Below, one piece after another: positions 38,817-47,789 of a DNA stretch of 64,000 bases (the stretch's first letter is position 1; each line of letters opens with the position of its first letter). The position numbers and the translations under genes were made by a program. Source of the DNA: Fodinicurvata sediminis DSM 21159 (GTDB taxonomy: Bacteria > Pseudomonadota > Alphaproteobacteria > Kiloniellales > DSM-21159); contig NZ_ATVH01000011.1 in assembly GCF_000420625.1 (NCBI RefSeq), positions 682,001-746,000 of the forward strand. Reading direction: 5' to 3'. Below the pieces are notes generated by a model. That model made no database searches, was not told where the DNA came from, and saw only the letters and a list, made by a program, of their open reading frames with translations.

Positions 38817-40318
38817 GACGCGGTCGCCTCTTCTGCACTCGCCTTGCGTGCCCGGGTCATCCGAATCTCGCGCCGGATCCCGATGAACAGGGAGATCACC
38901 GTAAAGGCGATGAAGATCCAGCAGATCGGGCTGCGGAAGAAGATCGTAATGTCCTCGGCAATCAGGTAGGACCGGCGCAGATTGTCCTCGAAAAGCGGCC
39001 CCAGGATGAAGCCCATGAGGAAGGGGGCGGCCGCCATGTTGATCCGCATCATGAAATAGCCCAACAAGCCAAAGGCGAGCATCACGCCCACGTCAAACAT
39101 CTGGTTCTGCACGGCATAGCTGCCGAAGACGCAAAACATCAGGACGATCGGCAGAAGAATGTGACGGGGAATGTCGGCTATCTTCGAGAAATAGCGGATC
39201 GCGAACTTGCCCGAGACGAAGAGCACCACCGAAGACAGCATGATGCCGATGAAGATCGCATAGATGAGCGAGATGTTTTCCTGGAACATCAGCGGACCGG
39301 GGGTGAGTCCCTGCAGCATGAACGCACCCAGGATGACGGCCGTGACCACATCACCGGGAATGCCAAGGGACAGCAGCGGGATCAGGGTTGCGCCGGCAAC
39401 CCCGTTGTTGCCGGACTCGGCCGCGGCCACGCCCTCGACTTCCCCCTTTCCAAAGGTCTCCGGGGTTTTCGATGTACGCCTCGCCTCGCCATAGGACAGA
39501 AAGGCAGCTGCGGTTGCGCCCGCGCCCGGGATCGTTCCTAGGATCACACCGATGAAACTGCCGCGGATGATGCTCAGGAAGCTCTTCTTGAATTCACTGA
39601 GGGTCACCCGGCTTCGGTCGGCACCCTTGACGGCAATCGGCGAGGCCTTCTTGACATAGAAGTCGATTACCTCCGGCAGCGCGAACAGGCCGATCAGAAG
39701 GGGGATGTAACTGACACCCCCCATCAGGTTGAAGACATCGAACGTGAAGCGCTGGGTGCCATAGACGAGGTCGAGCCCGATGGTCGAGATGAGGATCCCC
39801 AGAAGTCCGGAGATGACACCCTTGGTAAGGGAATTCCCCGAGATCGAAATGACGACCGTCAGCGAAAAGCAGATCAGCCAGAAGTATTCCGGCGGCCCGA
39901 AGGCGAGCGCCAAGCCCGCGATCAGGCTGGCCAGGAAGATTAGCGCCAGGTTCGATATGAAGTCCGCGATGCACGAGGCATACAGCGCCATCGTAAGCGC
40001 CTTGCCGGCCTGGCCCTTGCGGGCGAGCGGATAGCCGTCTAGCAACGTACAGGCGGCAGCCGGTGTGCCGGGCGCGCGGATCAGGATGGCTGTTACGGAG
40101 CCTCCGTAAACACCGCCCTTGTAGACACCGACAAGCAACAGAATGCCGGTTACCGGATCTAGGTTGAATGTAAACGGCAGCGCAAGCGCCACTGCCATGG
40201 TCGCGGTCAGACCGGGAATAGAGCCGACGAGCACGCCAACACAGACCCCGAGAGCGATCGCGATAAAATTTTCGAAAGAGAAGAAGAGGTCGAAGCCGAT
40301 GGCAAGGTTTTCCATCAT
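38813..40318 (-). CDS. tctA: Tripartite tricarboxylate transporter permease TctA
   Basis: 501 residues with 11-12 hydrophobic segments and the TctA blocks LVGSIPGLTATMAVALALPFTF near the N-terminus and GVILGTIPGAGATAAAFLSYGEARR in the middle. Large membrane subunit of the TTT system that takes up carboxylates with a periplasmic binding protein. Overlaps tctB by four bases or less. Confidence 0.95.
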   Translation of the reverse strand: MMENLAIGFDLFFSFENFIAIALGVCVGVLVGSIPGLTATMAVALALPFTFNLDPVTGILLLVGVYKGGVYGGSVTAILIRAPGTPAAACTLLDGYPLARKGQAGKALTMALYASCIADFISNLALIFLASLIAGLALAFGPPEYFWLICFSLTVVISISGNSLTKGVISGLLGILISTIGLDLVYGTQRFTFDVFNLMGGVSYIPLLIGLFALPEVIDFYVKKASPIAVKGADRSRVTLSEFKKSFLSIIRGSFIGVILGTIPGAGATAAAFLSYGEARRTSKTPETFGKGEVEGVAAAESGNNGVAGATLIPLLSLGIPGDVVTAVILGAFMLQGLTPGPLMFQENISLIYAIFIGIMLSSVVLFVSGKFAIRYFSKIADIPRHILLPIVLMFCVFGSYAVQNQMFDVGVMLAFGLLGYFMMRINMAAAPFLMGFILGPLFEDNLRRSYLIAEDITIFFRSPICWIFIAFTVISLFIGIRREIRMTRARKASAEEATAS

Positions 40319-40848
40319 GAGTCACCCCACCCTTCGATAAGTGATCCCGCCGGTAGGGGGACCTGAACGACAATCGTGAAGAAAAAGTAGACCGCCGTCG
40401 GGACAAGAACCCCGATCCCCAGTAGTACGGGCAGGCGCCGTTCGCCGCCCACTGCCGTCAGCACCGTGGTCGCCGCGACCGCGGTTGCCAGCATACCGCC
40501 CCATTGCGGCAGGAAGAGATACCCCAGAAGCAGAAGGCCGAGCCAGGAAGAGCGCAGCTTCCACCGGGGATGGGGCTCAAACTCCTCCTCCGGATCGGCA
40601 TCCGGCGGACGCGGGGAAAACCAAGCCTCGGCCAGATGAACGAGTGCCATGATGGCGATCAACGCACTCAAGACATAGGGCAGGAACCGCGGCGAGAGAG
40701 GCAAATGCTCAACGGACGCCGGACTTGTCACACCCGCCGGAATCACGAGAGAGGCGAACAGCACGGACGCGGCTACTGTCGCAATGGCAAAGACGCTCTC
40801 GCGAAGCCGTTGAGCACGCAGATACTGCTCTCTGGAGAGATCGGTCAT
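40315..40848 (-). CDS. tctB: Tripartite tricarboxylate transporter small subunit TctB
   Basis: 177 residues, four hydrophobic segments and a cytoplasmic acidic loop in the middle, the usual TctB plan. Located between tctC and tctA, overlapping tctA. The assignment rests on topology and genomic position. Confidence 0.88.
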   Translation of the reverse strand: MTDLSREQYLRAQRLRESVFAIATVAASVLFASLVIPAGVTSPASVEHLPLSPRFLPYVLSALIAIMALVHLAEAWFSPRPPDADPEEEFEPHPRWKLRSSWLGLLLLGYLFLPQWGGMLATAVAATTVLTAVGGERRLPVLLGIGVLVPTAVYFFFTIVVQVPLPAGSLIEGWGDS

Positions 40849-40920
40849 GGCAAGCGCTTCCTCCCCTGGCCGTCTCCGACGGCGGCCCGCGACGAGCCAC
40901 CGCCGGAAATATGGCGCTAA

Positions 40921-41904
40921 TTACTCGACGGTGACCCCGGCTTCGTCCACCACGGTCTTCCAGTTATCGAGCTCGGTCTCGATGAAGTCGGTGAATTCCG
41001 CAGGATTGCTGCCGACGATCGTCGCACCGCGCGTATCGGCAAACTCGGCGAAATCCTCACTTGAGACCACCTTGCCCAGGGAGGCGGATAGTGTCTCGAC
41101 GACCTCCTCATCCGTGCCAGCCGGTGCCAGAAGACCGAACCAGGACTGGGCCGAGAAGTCCTTGAGATCCTCGATACCGGTCTCGTCCAGCGTGGGCACA
41201 TCCGGCAGCTGCTCGGAGCGCTCCAGGCTCGTCACCGCAAGCGGCCGCAGGTCGCCCGACTGGATATGTGGCATCGCGGACGGCAGATTGTCGAACATAA
41301 CATCCACATCGCCCGAAAGCAGCGCCGGCACGGCCTCACCGCTTCCCTTGTAGGGAACGTGGGTCATATCCACCCCGGTGCGGGCCTTGAACATCTCGCC
41401 CGAGAGGTGGATGGAGCTGCCCGTTCCCGAGGACCCGAAGCGCATGGTTTCGGACTGGGCACCTTCAAGGAAGCCCTCGACGGATTCGTAGGGGCTCTCC
41501 TTGTTCACGACCATGACATTGGGGATAGTGATGAGGTGCATGATCGGCTCGAAGTCCTCGAGGGGCTCGTACTGCAGGTTCTTGTAGACCGCAGGCGCGA
41601 TCCCGTGCGAGGAGACCTGGCCCATGAAGAGCGTATAGCCGTCGGGGCGCGCCTTGGCCGCCTGGGTGGTCCCCAGGGTGGCCCCTGCCCCCGGCCGGTT
41701 CTCCACGGTCACCGTTTCGTCCAGCTCTTCGCTCAGGCCCTCCGCGACCTTGCGTGCGAGCACGTCTGTGGCACCACCGGCACTATAGGGCACAATAATA
41801 GTGACGCGCTTTTCAGGATAGTCGTTCGCCTGGACCGACGGGGCCAGGGCAAGCATTGCGGCGGCACCGGCAACGCCCATAAGGGTTCTTCTGGTAACAG
41901 TCAT
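40921..41904 (-). CDS. tctC: Tripartite tricarboxylate transporter substrate-binding protein (TctC/Bug family)
   Basis: 327 residues with a twin-arginine-like/Sec signal (VTRRTLMGVAGAAAMLALAPSVQA) and the Bug fold: KRVTIIVPYSAGGATDVLARKVAEGL, ENRPGAGATLGTTQAAKARPDGYTL, VPYKGSGEAVPALLSGDVDVMFDNLPSAMPHI. Periplasmic ligand binding for the TctAB pump; Bug proteins bind a range of carboxylates. It is the first transport gene of the cluster. Confidence 0.94.
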   Translation of the reverse strand: MTVTRRTLMGVAGAAAMLALAPSVQANDYPEKRVTIIVPYSAGGATDVLARKVAEGLSEELDETVTVENRPGAGATLGTTQAAKARPDGYTLFMGQVSSHGIAPAVYKNLQYEPLEDFEPIMHLITIPNVMVVNKESPYESVEGFLEGAQSETMRFGSSGTGSSIHLSGEMFKARTGVDMTHVPYKGSGEAVPALLSGDVDVMFDNLPSAMPHIQSGDLRPLAVTSLERSEQLPDVPTLDETGIEDLKDFSAQSWFGLLAPAGTDEEVVETLSASLGKVVSSEDFAEFADTRGATIVGSNPAEFTDFIETELDNWKTVVDEAGVTVE

Positions 41905-41959
41905 TGTTTCCTCCTCTGAATGATACGGCTTGCGAGACTTTATTCTTATTGTTGGACGT

Positions 41960-42673
41960 TCAGACAGATCCGATGGTCATGCCTCCGCAGACATACAAGA
42001 TCTGCCCGGTGACAAAGCCCGCTCGTTCCGAGCAAAAATAGGACACGGCATCCGCCACATCCTCGGGCTTTCCAAGCCGCCGGACCGGAACGCCCGAGAT
42101 GATCTTCTCGGTGCGCGGATCCCCTGGCGGGTTGACTTCATTGAACAGTTCGGTGGCGATCGGGCCGGGCCCGACCGCATTGACGGTGATTCCGTGCTGG
42201 CCGAGCTCGAGGGCCCAGGTTTTCGTCATGCCGTGCAGGCCGGCCTTGCTGGCCGAATAGGCGCTGCGCAGCTCCTTGCCCAGGGCGACACGGCTCGAGA
42301 TGTTGACCACCCGTCCGAGCCCGGCCCCTTTCATCGAGTCCAGGGCAGCCTGCAGGCATATCAGTGGGGCGCGCAGATTGACGGCCGCCACCTGGTCCAT
42401 CGAATTGGGATCGGCCTCCTCGACGGACGCAGGCAGGACGATCGCCGCATTGTTGACCAGCCGGGTCACCCGGCGGCCCTGGCAGAAGGCGAGCAATCGC
42501 TCCTGGACAGCCTCTGCGTCCGACAGGTCGACCTGGATCGCTTCCTCGGCATGGTCATGCTCCGGAGTGTTACGGTCGAGGACGGCCACGCGCAGGCCAT
42601 CCTCTTTGAGCTGTCTTGCGATCGCGGCCCCGATGCCGCGGGCGCCGCCGGTGACGAGGGCATAGTCAGGCAT
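41960..42673 (-). CDS. SDR family oxidoreductase (second)
   Basis: 237 residues. TGGARGIGAAIARQL coenzyme site, NNAAIV, NISSRVALGKELRSAYSASKAGLHGMTKTWALELG (Ser-Tyr-Lys) and VNAVGPGPIATELFNEV. 3-oxoacyl-ACP-reductase-like. It begins four bases after the lyase gene on the same strand. It probably catalyses a redox step in the cluster's pathway. Confidence 0.93.
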   Translation of the reverse strand: MPDYALVTGGARGIGAAIARQLKEDGLRVAVLDRNTPEHDHAEEAIQVDLSDAEAVQERLLAFCQGRRVTRLVNNAAIVLPASVEEADPNSMDQVAAVNLRAPLICLQAALDSMKGAGLGRVVNISSRVALGKELRSAYSASKAGLHGMTKTWALELGQHGITVNAVGPGPIATELFNEVNPPGDPRTEKIISGVPVRRLGKPEDVADAVSYFCSERAGFVTGQILYVCGGMTIGSV

Positions 42674-42677
42674 GAAT

Positions 42678-43442
42678 TCAGTCCTCGAAGGGGATCGCCT
42701 TATCGACGACCTCCCAGATATACCGTCCGGAGGGTTTCTCCTGCTCCTCGGCGATGTGGGCCACCAGGCCGGCCGCCCTGGAGACCACGGCGAAGCCCCG
42801 CATCAGATCAACCGGAACGCCCATGTCCCCCAGCAGCGCCGCCGTCGCTCCGGTGGCATTGATGGTGATGTGTCGGCCATATTCCTCATCGACGACCGTG
42901 GAAAGCAGCTTGAGGGCGTCCAGGTGCCGTCTGGCCTGACTCTCCTCCTCACCCATCCTGAGCAGCATCTGCGCCCTTGGGTCGTCGGGCTTGTGCAGGT
43001 GGTGTCCGAACCCCGGGATATGGGCCTTTCGTGCACGGTGATCACGTACGATCTCGCGGGCCTTATCGGCCTGCTTGTCCGCCTCGAGCGGCACGATCTG
43101 GGCCAGCAGACGGGCATTGTTCTCGATGGTACCGACAAACTGGCTGCCGACCGCCATGAGGCCGGCAGCGACGGCCCCCTGCAGATTCTCCGGCGCCGAC
43201 ATGTAAACGGAGCGCGTGGCAATGGCGCTGGGCGTCAGGCCGTGCTCCATGATCGCGATCAGGATCGCGTGCATGATACGCGCTTCACTGCGAGAGATCT
43301 CGCGGCCCAGGACGTGCCTCATCATCACACTGACGAAGTCGCTGTCGCCGGGCATCAGTTCCTCGACCAGGTTCTGGTCGCGGTAGAAGATCGCGGTGTC
43401 GGTATAACGGCAGAGCGATGTTGTGGGTTTGTGCTGAGACAT
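42678..43442 (-). CDS. Citryl-CoA lyase / short citrate synthase family protein
   Basis: 254 residues, much shorter than citrate synthase (about 430). It keeps the citrate-synthase core: ENLQGAVAAGLMAVGSQFVGTIENN, IPGFGHHLHKPDDPRAQ (active-site His) and YGRHITINATGATAALLGDMGVP. Citryl-CoA lyases of this length cleave citryl-CoA (or related 3-hydroxyacyl-CoA) to acetyl-CoA and an oxoacid. Following the CoA ligase it would cleave the ligated product. Substrate not established. Confidence 0.85.
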   Translation of the reverse strand: MSQHKPTTSLCRYTDTAIFYRDQNLVEELMPGDSDFVSVMMRHVLGREISRSEARIMHAILIAIMEHGLTPSAIATRSVYMSAPENLQGAVAAGLMAVGSQFVGTIENNARLLAQIVPLEADKQADKAREIVRDHRARKAHIPGFGHHLHKPDDPRAQMLLRMGEEESQARRHLDALKLLSTVVDEEYGRHITINATGATAALLGDMGVPVDLMRGFAVVSRAAGLVAHIAEEQEKPSGRYIWEVVDKAIPFED

Positions 43443-43445
43443 CTC

Positions 43446-44972
43446 TCATCCTTTCTCGGTGTTGGGCGTGTCCTGCCCGAGGTGACGCTCGGCCAGGCGG
43501 TCCTTCTGCAGCTTCCCGATCGAATTGCGCGGAAGCCGGTCGTAGAAGACGATCGATTTCGGGGTCTTGACCGGCCCGAGGCGCTCGCGAAGGAAGGCGA
43601 TGAGTTCGCTTTCATCGGCCTTCGTCCTGTCACGGACCTCGACGGCGGCGTGAACGGCCTCGCCCCATTTCTCATGCGCAACGCCGTAGACGGCACAGTC
43701 CACGACCTCCGGATGCTCGCCGAGAACAGGCTCGACGTCCGCCGGATAGACGTTGAAGCCACCGGTGATGATCAGCTCTTTGGCCCGGCCGCGAATGAAC
43801 AGGAAGCCGTCGTCATCAATCAGACCCAGGTCCCCGGTATGCAGCCAGCCATCGACAATGGTCTTCGCGGTCGCCTCTGGCTGGGCCCAGTAGCCCGTCA
43901 TTAGCAGGTCGCCGCGAATCACGATCTCTCCTGTTTCGCCACGCGGCAGAAGTGTTCCGTCCGAGCCCATGACCTCGACTTCGGAGAGCCAGGTTTCGCG
44001 GCCGACAGACGCGCGCTTCTCCGGTTTCATCATGTCCGCGGCCGAAATCATCGTGGCGATCTGGGGCGCCTCCGTCTGGCCGTAGGTCGAGGCGATACAG
44101 GGGCCGAAGATCTCCTGCGCCCGTGCAATCGCCTCGGGGCGCATGGGGCCGGCGCCATAGATCAGGTTGCGCAGATCCCCATAGTCGGAATTGCGGACCC
44201 CATCGAGTTCCATCAGGACGTAAAGCACCGTCGGGGGCACGAAAGTGGTGGCAATAGCTTCATGCTGAAGGTGATGCAGGATCTCCTCCGGGCGGGCGCG
44301 GTCGAGCATGACGAGTGTCCCGCCCGTTCCCAGCGTCGGAAGGATATAGGTCGACATGCCATGCGTGATGGGTGCTGCTGCGAGACACCTCTGGCCCTCG
44401 GCAAGCCCCCAGGACTGGATCTGGGTAACGATATTCGTGTTCCAAGCGCGATAGGGCTGCATGACGCCCTTGGGCTGGCCGGTCGTGCCGCCCGTGAACT
44501 TGATCGCCTGTGTGGCATCCAGAGGGAGACTCACGGGGCGCGGCTTGGCTCCCTCATGGGTCCGGCAGAGCTCCTGGGTTGTTCCCGCCCCGCCACCATC
44601 CGGATCGGACACCAGGATGGTTGCTTTATCGCCCGATATCTTATCCCGGGTCTCTGGCTGGACGATGACGATACTGGCTTCGGTGAAGGAAACAGCCCTG
44701 TCGAGCTCGTTGGCCGGATTCAGCGGCTGCAGTGGCACCCAGACCTTCCCGGCCGCCAGAACCGCCAGCCAGCAGGCCAAATGGTCGATCGTGTTGTGGG
44801 CGCAGACCCCCACACGGCTGCCAGGCTCAGGATCAAGCCTCTGGAGTCCCGCAGCAAGCGCCGCGACGCGGGCATGCAGTTGGGCATAGGTCAACTTCTC
44901 GCCTGCGAATTCAACGGCGATATGCTCGGGCCAAAGCTTCGCTGCGCGATCGAAGAAGTGTATCGGGTACAT
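43446..44972 (-). CDS. AMP-dependent acyl-CoA ligase
   Basis: 508 residues. ANL superfamily signatures: P-loop-like FTGGTTGQPKGVMQPYRAW, YGQTEAPQIATM, GWLHTGDLGLIDDDGFLFIRGRAKELIITGGFNVYPADVEPVL and the C-terminal catalytic Lys in SIGKLQKDRL. Activates a carboxylate imported by TctABC to a CoA thioester for the next enzymes. Located directly downstream of the IclR gene with a 9-base gap. Confidence 0.93.
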   Translation of the reverse strand: MYPIHFFDRAAKLWPEHIAVEFAGEKLTYAQLHARVAALAAGLQRLDPEPGSRVGVCAHNTIDHLACWLAVLAAGKVWVPLQPLNPANELDRAVSFTEASIVIVQPETRDKISGDKATILVSDPDGGGAGTTQELCRTHEGAKPRPVSLPLDATQAIKFTGGTTGQPKGVMQPYRAWNTNIVTQIQSWGLAEGQRCLAAAPITHGMSTYILPTLGTGGTLVMLDRARPEEILHHLQHEAIATTFVPPTVLYVLMELDGVRNSDYGDLRNLIYGAGPMRPEAIARAQEIFGPCIASTYGQTEAPQIATMISAADMMKPEKRASVGRETWLSEVEVMGSDGTLLPRGETGEIVIRGDLLMTGYWAQPEATAKTIVDGWLHTGDLGLIDDDGFLFIRGRAKELIITGGFNVYPADVEPVLGEHPEVVDCAVYGVAHEKWGEAVHAAVEVRDRTKADESELIAFLRERLGPVKTPKSIVFYDRLPRNSIGKLQKDRLAERHLGQDTPNTEKG

Positions 44973-44981
44973 TGCTTTCCT

Positions 44982-45767
44982 TCAGGTAGAATAGCCGGAC
45001 CGCGCCAGGGCCCGATTCATGGTTTCGACGATTTCCTTGCGGCGCTGGGCCTTGAGGCGCGACTTGATCGTCGACACCGACAAGGCAGCCATCAGCTCTC
45101 CGGCCGTATCGAACACGGCCACGCCGACAGCACTGACATCGGGAATGATGAGCGAGTTGTTCACGACAAAGCGGTTTTTCTCCCACTGGCGCACCAACCT
45201 GCGCACAGCAGTCACAGAGAGTTCGCCGTAGCGATCATAAGTTTCTTCATTTTCGGCAATGACCCTGTTGCATTCACTCTTGGGAAGGGCCGCAAGAAGT
45301 GCGGCTGATCCAGCTCCTACCCCTAAAGGCCGCCGCGCACCCACACTGAGAGTGTTTGTACTTATAGGATAGGTCCCAGGGACCACATCGACGCACAGTG
45401 CCTCATCGCCATATCGCACCGACAGGTAAGTCGTATCCCCAGTCGAGGCTGCGGTTTCTTCCGCTGATGCGCGCAGACGCCTGACGACGTCCTCGAAGGC
45501 TTGTGGGGACCCTGCGGCATTGGCAAGTGAGAACAAATGGATTCCGAGATTATAGGTCTTGGCATAGGGATCGAAGGTCAGTAACCCACCGTCCACGAGA
45601 CCCTTGAGTAGCCGCCGTGTTGTAGCGGTATTCAGCTTTGCCTGACGTGCAAGAGTCGACAGATTGACCCCTGTAGCATTCCTTGCTGCCACAAAATCAA
45701 GAAGTCGAATCGCCTTGGCCAGCGATGATTCTGCCCCCTCAGACTCCTGCCTGTTTCGACCAGACAC
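44982..45767 (-). CDS. IclR family transcriptional regulator
   Basis: 261 residues from GTG 45767, chosen because GGAGG lies seven bases upstream; a TTG 12 codons further up (45803) has no such site. N-terminal winged helix (SSLAKAIRLLDFVAARNATGVNLSTLARQAKLNTATTRRLLKGL) and C-terminal effector domain (LSVRYGDEALCVDVVPGTYPISTN...). It probably senses the pathway substrate and controls the nine-gene run below it. Inverted repeats for it are seen 90-130 bases upstream. Confidence 0.92.
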   Translation of the reverse strand: MSGRNRQESEGAESSLAKAIRLLDFVAARNATGVNLSTLARQAKLNTATTRRLLKGLVDGGLLTFDPYAKTYNLGIHLFSLANAAGSPQAFEDVVRRLRASAEETAASTGDTTYLSVRYGDEALCVDVVPGTYPISTNTLSVGARRPLGVGAGSAALLAALPKSECNRVIAENEETYDRYGELSVTAVRRLVRQWEKNRFVVNNSLIIPDVSAVGVAVFDTAGELMAALSVSTIKSRLKAQRRKEIVETMNRALARSGYST

Positions 45768-45856
45768 GAACGTTCCTCCCTTGAGTGCGGCTGTCTTCTG
45801 CAACCGCTTAAGTTGGAGGAAGGCTAATCGAACCCAGAATTACGAGTCCATATAAT

Positions 45857-45898
45857 GTTTATCATATAGTGAACTTTTTTTATCATTATATGATAAAC
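45857..45898. promoter_or_regulatory. Inverted-repeat operator for the IclR regulator
   Basis: Perfect arms GTTTATCATATA (45857-45868) and TATATGATAAAC (45887-45898) separated by 18 bases, and within them a second dyad TTTATCA-ttata-TGATAAA (45879-45897). The dyads lie 90-131 bases upstream of the IclR start codon in an AT-rich leader. IclR proteins bind such repeats as dimers of dimers, so autoregulation and induction of the catabolic operon is likely. Confidence 0.6.
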
Positions 45899-45945
45899 AA
45901 TGCCACGCGGTATTGATATAATTATATATTTTCGTGATTAAGAAA

Positions 45946-46240
45946 TTAGCTTCCATGAATTTGGTCGCTTACAATCTTGCTCAAGTTTGATTCAGCTGTA
46001 ACTGAAGCGTTCTCCGGAATATGCAGGTTCGCCGTATTTCTGCGGGCACCATTCGGATCTTCTTTATCCACAATGGGCAACTGATCCAGAAACTCAGAGA
46101 AATCCTCCACGTCCCCCGCGATCAGATGAACCATCTTGCCTTCTTTCTGGAAAGTCCGGCGCACGCACAGCAAGGCGGCTTAGAAGACACCGGACCATTC
46201 GTAAGAATAGAGGTCAGGCCAGACACGAATCAGGAAAAAA
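45946..46240 (-). pseudogene. dnaE2-like error-prone DNA polymerase 3'-terminal remnant
   Basis: Reading minus, the peptides LIRVWPDLYSYEW and, after an in-frame stop, AALLCVRRTFQKEGKMVHLIAGDVEDFSEFLDQLP match the C-terminal OB-fold region of DnaE2 (pattern LIVWPDLF ... LLGVRGRIQREGEVVHLIA...DLS). The rest of the gene is missing. A downstream tail of about 30 residues is not DnaE2-like. The call rests on remembered family patterns. It is the left flank of the paired-recombinase element. Confidence 0.55.
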
Positions 46241-46252
46241 TCCAGTGACCTA

Positions 46253-46307
46253 TTGGTGAACTCTGGCTGCGCGTCGCCTCGATGCACGCGCAGCCAGAGC
46301 TCACCAA
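46253..46307. repeat. Long hairpin (22-bp arms) at the left edge of the recombinase element
   Basis: Arms at 46253-46274 and 46286-46307 are inverted complements with one mismatch (A46260/G46300), 11-base loop; the core is CTCTGGCTGCGCGT / ACGCGCAGCCAGAG. It stands between the dnaE2 remnant and the first unknown gene of the element and could be a recombination site, a bidirectional terminator or an element terminus. Confidence 0.7.
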
Positions 46308-46358
46308 CAGCCTGAATAAGCGTGTGCAATCCCATCCAAAATTTGGAGTAAGCATACG

Positions 46359-46907
46359 ATGACGATTACGACCCTACCACCGCTATACACCTATTCGTCA
46401 GCACCGAAGGTGTTTTCCTATTCAACGCCGCCCAGCGCAAAATCAAGGGGATCGACTTTGCTGAGACCATGGCTCTCAGCACTCGAAAGCCCAACCCGGA
46501 TACAGCAGGTCCGTCTTCTCGCTCAACGACCCGCGGCCAGAGTACGAGACGCAACGCGTCTCGATCTACATAGGTTTCATGAGGTAATAGAACGCGCTGC
46601 CAAAGTCATCGCGGAACCCATCCCGAATGGGAAACGTAAAGACTTTGAGGTCTCCCTCTTCCTGAGTCTTCGAGATAACCAACTCACGGTTCGATGTCGT
46701 GTGCGTCCTAAGATCGTATCCCGCACGCACATCGAGCTTTTGCATGCCCTCGATTTCTCGGAAAGCCGGCGTATAGCTGCCAAATCGCTGATTGCGTTCT
46801 GGTCCACTCAGAAAGCGTGGCTGAGCGAAAGCGGAATCCAGCAGCTCGAACTGCGCTGCGATGCCCAGGCTGCTGACTCCGCCTCTCGAACTCCCCAAGC
46901 CGCCTGA
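46359..46907 (+). CDS. Hypothetical element protein A
   Basis: 182 residues starting at ATG 46359 with GGAG about 11 bases upstream. Its C-terminal block RRIAAKSLIAFWSTQKAW / SGIQQLEL parallels RLAARSLNFYISSRSAW / SGIDLLTL in the next gene, so the two are distant paralogues. The first 60 residues are Ser/Pro/Arg-rich and the centre basic (RCRVRPKIVSRTH). No known domain recognised. Next gene starts 41 bases later. An opposite-strand frame exists but lacks this similarity. Confidence 0.6.
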   Translation: MTITTLPPLYTYSSAPKVFSYSTPPSAKSRGSTLLRPWLSALESPTRIQQVRLLAQRPAARVRDATRLDLHRFHEVIERAAKVIAEPIPNGKRKDFEVSLFLSLRDNQLTVRCRVRPKIVSRTHIELLHALDFSESRRIAAKSLIAFWSTQKAWLSESGIQQLELRCDAQAADSASRTPQAA

Positions 46908-46948
46908 ACGGCGCCATTCTTTCTTCCCGGAATCAAGGACATCAGATC

Positions 46949-47611
46949 ATGAACACCAACGAACCGCTTCAGAGCTTCAACCAATCATTGCCCGAGTGTC
47001 ACTATTACTATCGAACTGACGTGGGCGCGAGAGTGAGACTCGGTGATAGCTGGGGCACAAAGCCAAACGTTGTGACGAAAGATATCACACGTCTTTCCGC
47101 ACATCTTCAGCACCATTTCGCAACAACACGGATTCTGCTGCGTGGGCACACATCAGACGACATCCCGCAACAGAAATTGCTTTTCACGTACGATTTTGAC
47201 GATGCACTCGCACACATTCTGGGTATCGCAACGAATGGAATGCCTCAGGCTCAAAAGAAAGGCGCTCACCTAACCCTGCGTATTGGCCGAGCGTCGAAAT
47301 CCGTGCGGCATCCGAGGTATCAAGTATCAGCATCCCTGTCGGGACTGCACGAGGATCAGGAAGACGAAAGTCCAGTCTCTGTAGACGGCCGCGAGCGTTT
47401 GGCAGCACGAAGCCTCAACTTTTATATCTCCAGCAGATCTGCCTGGTTCAATGCCTCCGGCATAGACTTACTGACGCTTGTCTACAGACTGAACAATGCA
47501 CAGACCCGCTATCCGGATATGGAGCGCGCATTTATCAGCATGGGTCAGACCGAGCAGGGCCGACGGACGATGACCCATATTGCCAATAATATATCTCCGA
47601 TTGCCTCGTAA
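46949..47611 (+). CDS. Hypothetical element protein B
   Basis: 220 residues from ATG 46949 with AAGGACATC upstream. Soluble, basic-rich protein, related to the preceding gene in its C-terminal 50 residues. No domain recognised. It may be an accessory DNA-binding or recombination-directionality protein; this is inference from location only. A hairpin with 12-bp arms lies 26 bases after the stop. Confidence 0.6.
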   Translation: MNTNEPLQSFNQSLPECHYYYRTDVGARVRLGDSWGTKPNVVTKDITRLSAHLQHHFATTRILLRGHTSDDIPQQKLLFTYDFDDALAHILGIATNGMPQAQKKGAHLTLRIGRASKSVRHPRYQVSASLSGLHEDQEDESPVSVDGRERLAARSLNFYISSRSAWFNASGIDLLTLVYRLNNAQTRYPDMERAFISMGQTEQGRRTMTHIANNISPIAS

Positions 47612-47636
47612 TCTGAGGTCGCTCATCTCATTGTGG

Positions 47637-47675
47637 AATCTGGCGGTGGTCGTTTTGCGGACTCACCGTCAGATT
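47637..47675 (+). terminator. Stem-loop after element protein B
   Basis: Arms AATCTGGCGGTG and CACCGTCAGATT (one mismatch, 15-base loop) begin 26 bases after the stop codon at 47611 and are followed by CATTTTGTTG. It fits a terminator or an attenuator before the excisionase-like gene. Confidence 0.45.
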
Positions 47676-47789
47676 CATTTTGTTGAGAGCCACAACAGAA
47701 AATCTGACCGCAGCGGTTTTTCCACATAAACCCTGTTCTCCATCCGTTCTACCCTGGTCATAGAAACCATAAGAAGATGGAGGCATCAC

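Noticed and set aside
42672-43904. 410-residue plus-strand frame opposite the lyase and ligase genes
   Set aside because: Shadow frame with no family features; both minus genes are well supported.
46566-46898. 110-residue minus-strand frame opposite element protein A
   Set aside because: The plus-strand product shares a C-terminal block with the next gene and has a ribosome site; the minus one has neither.
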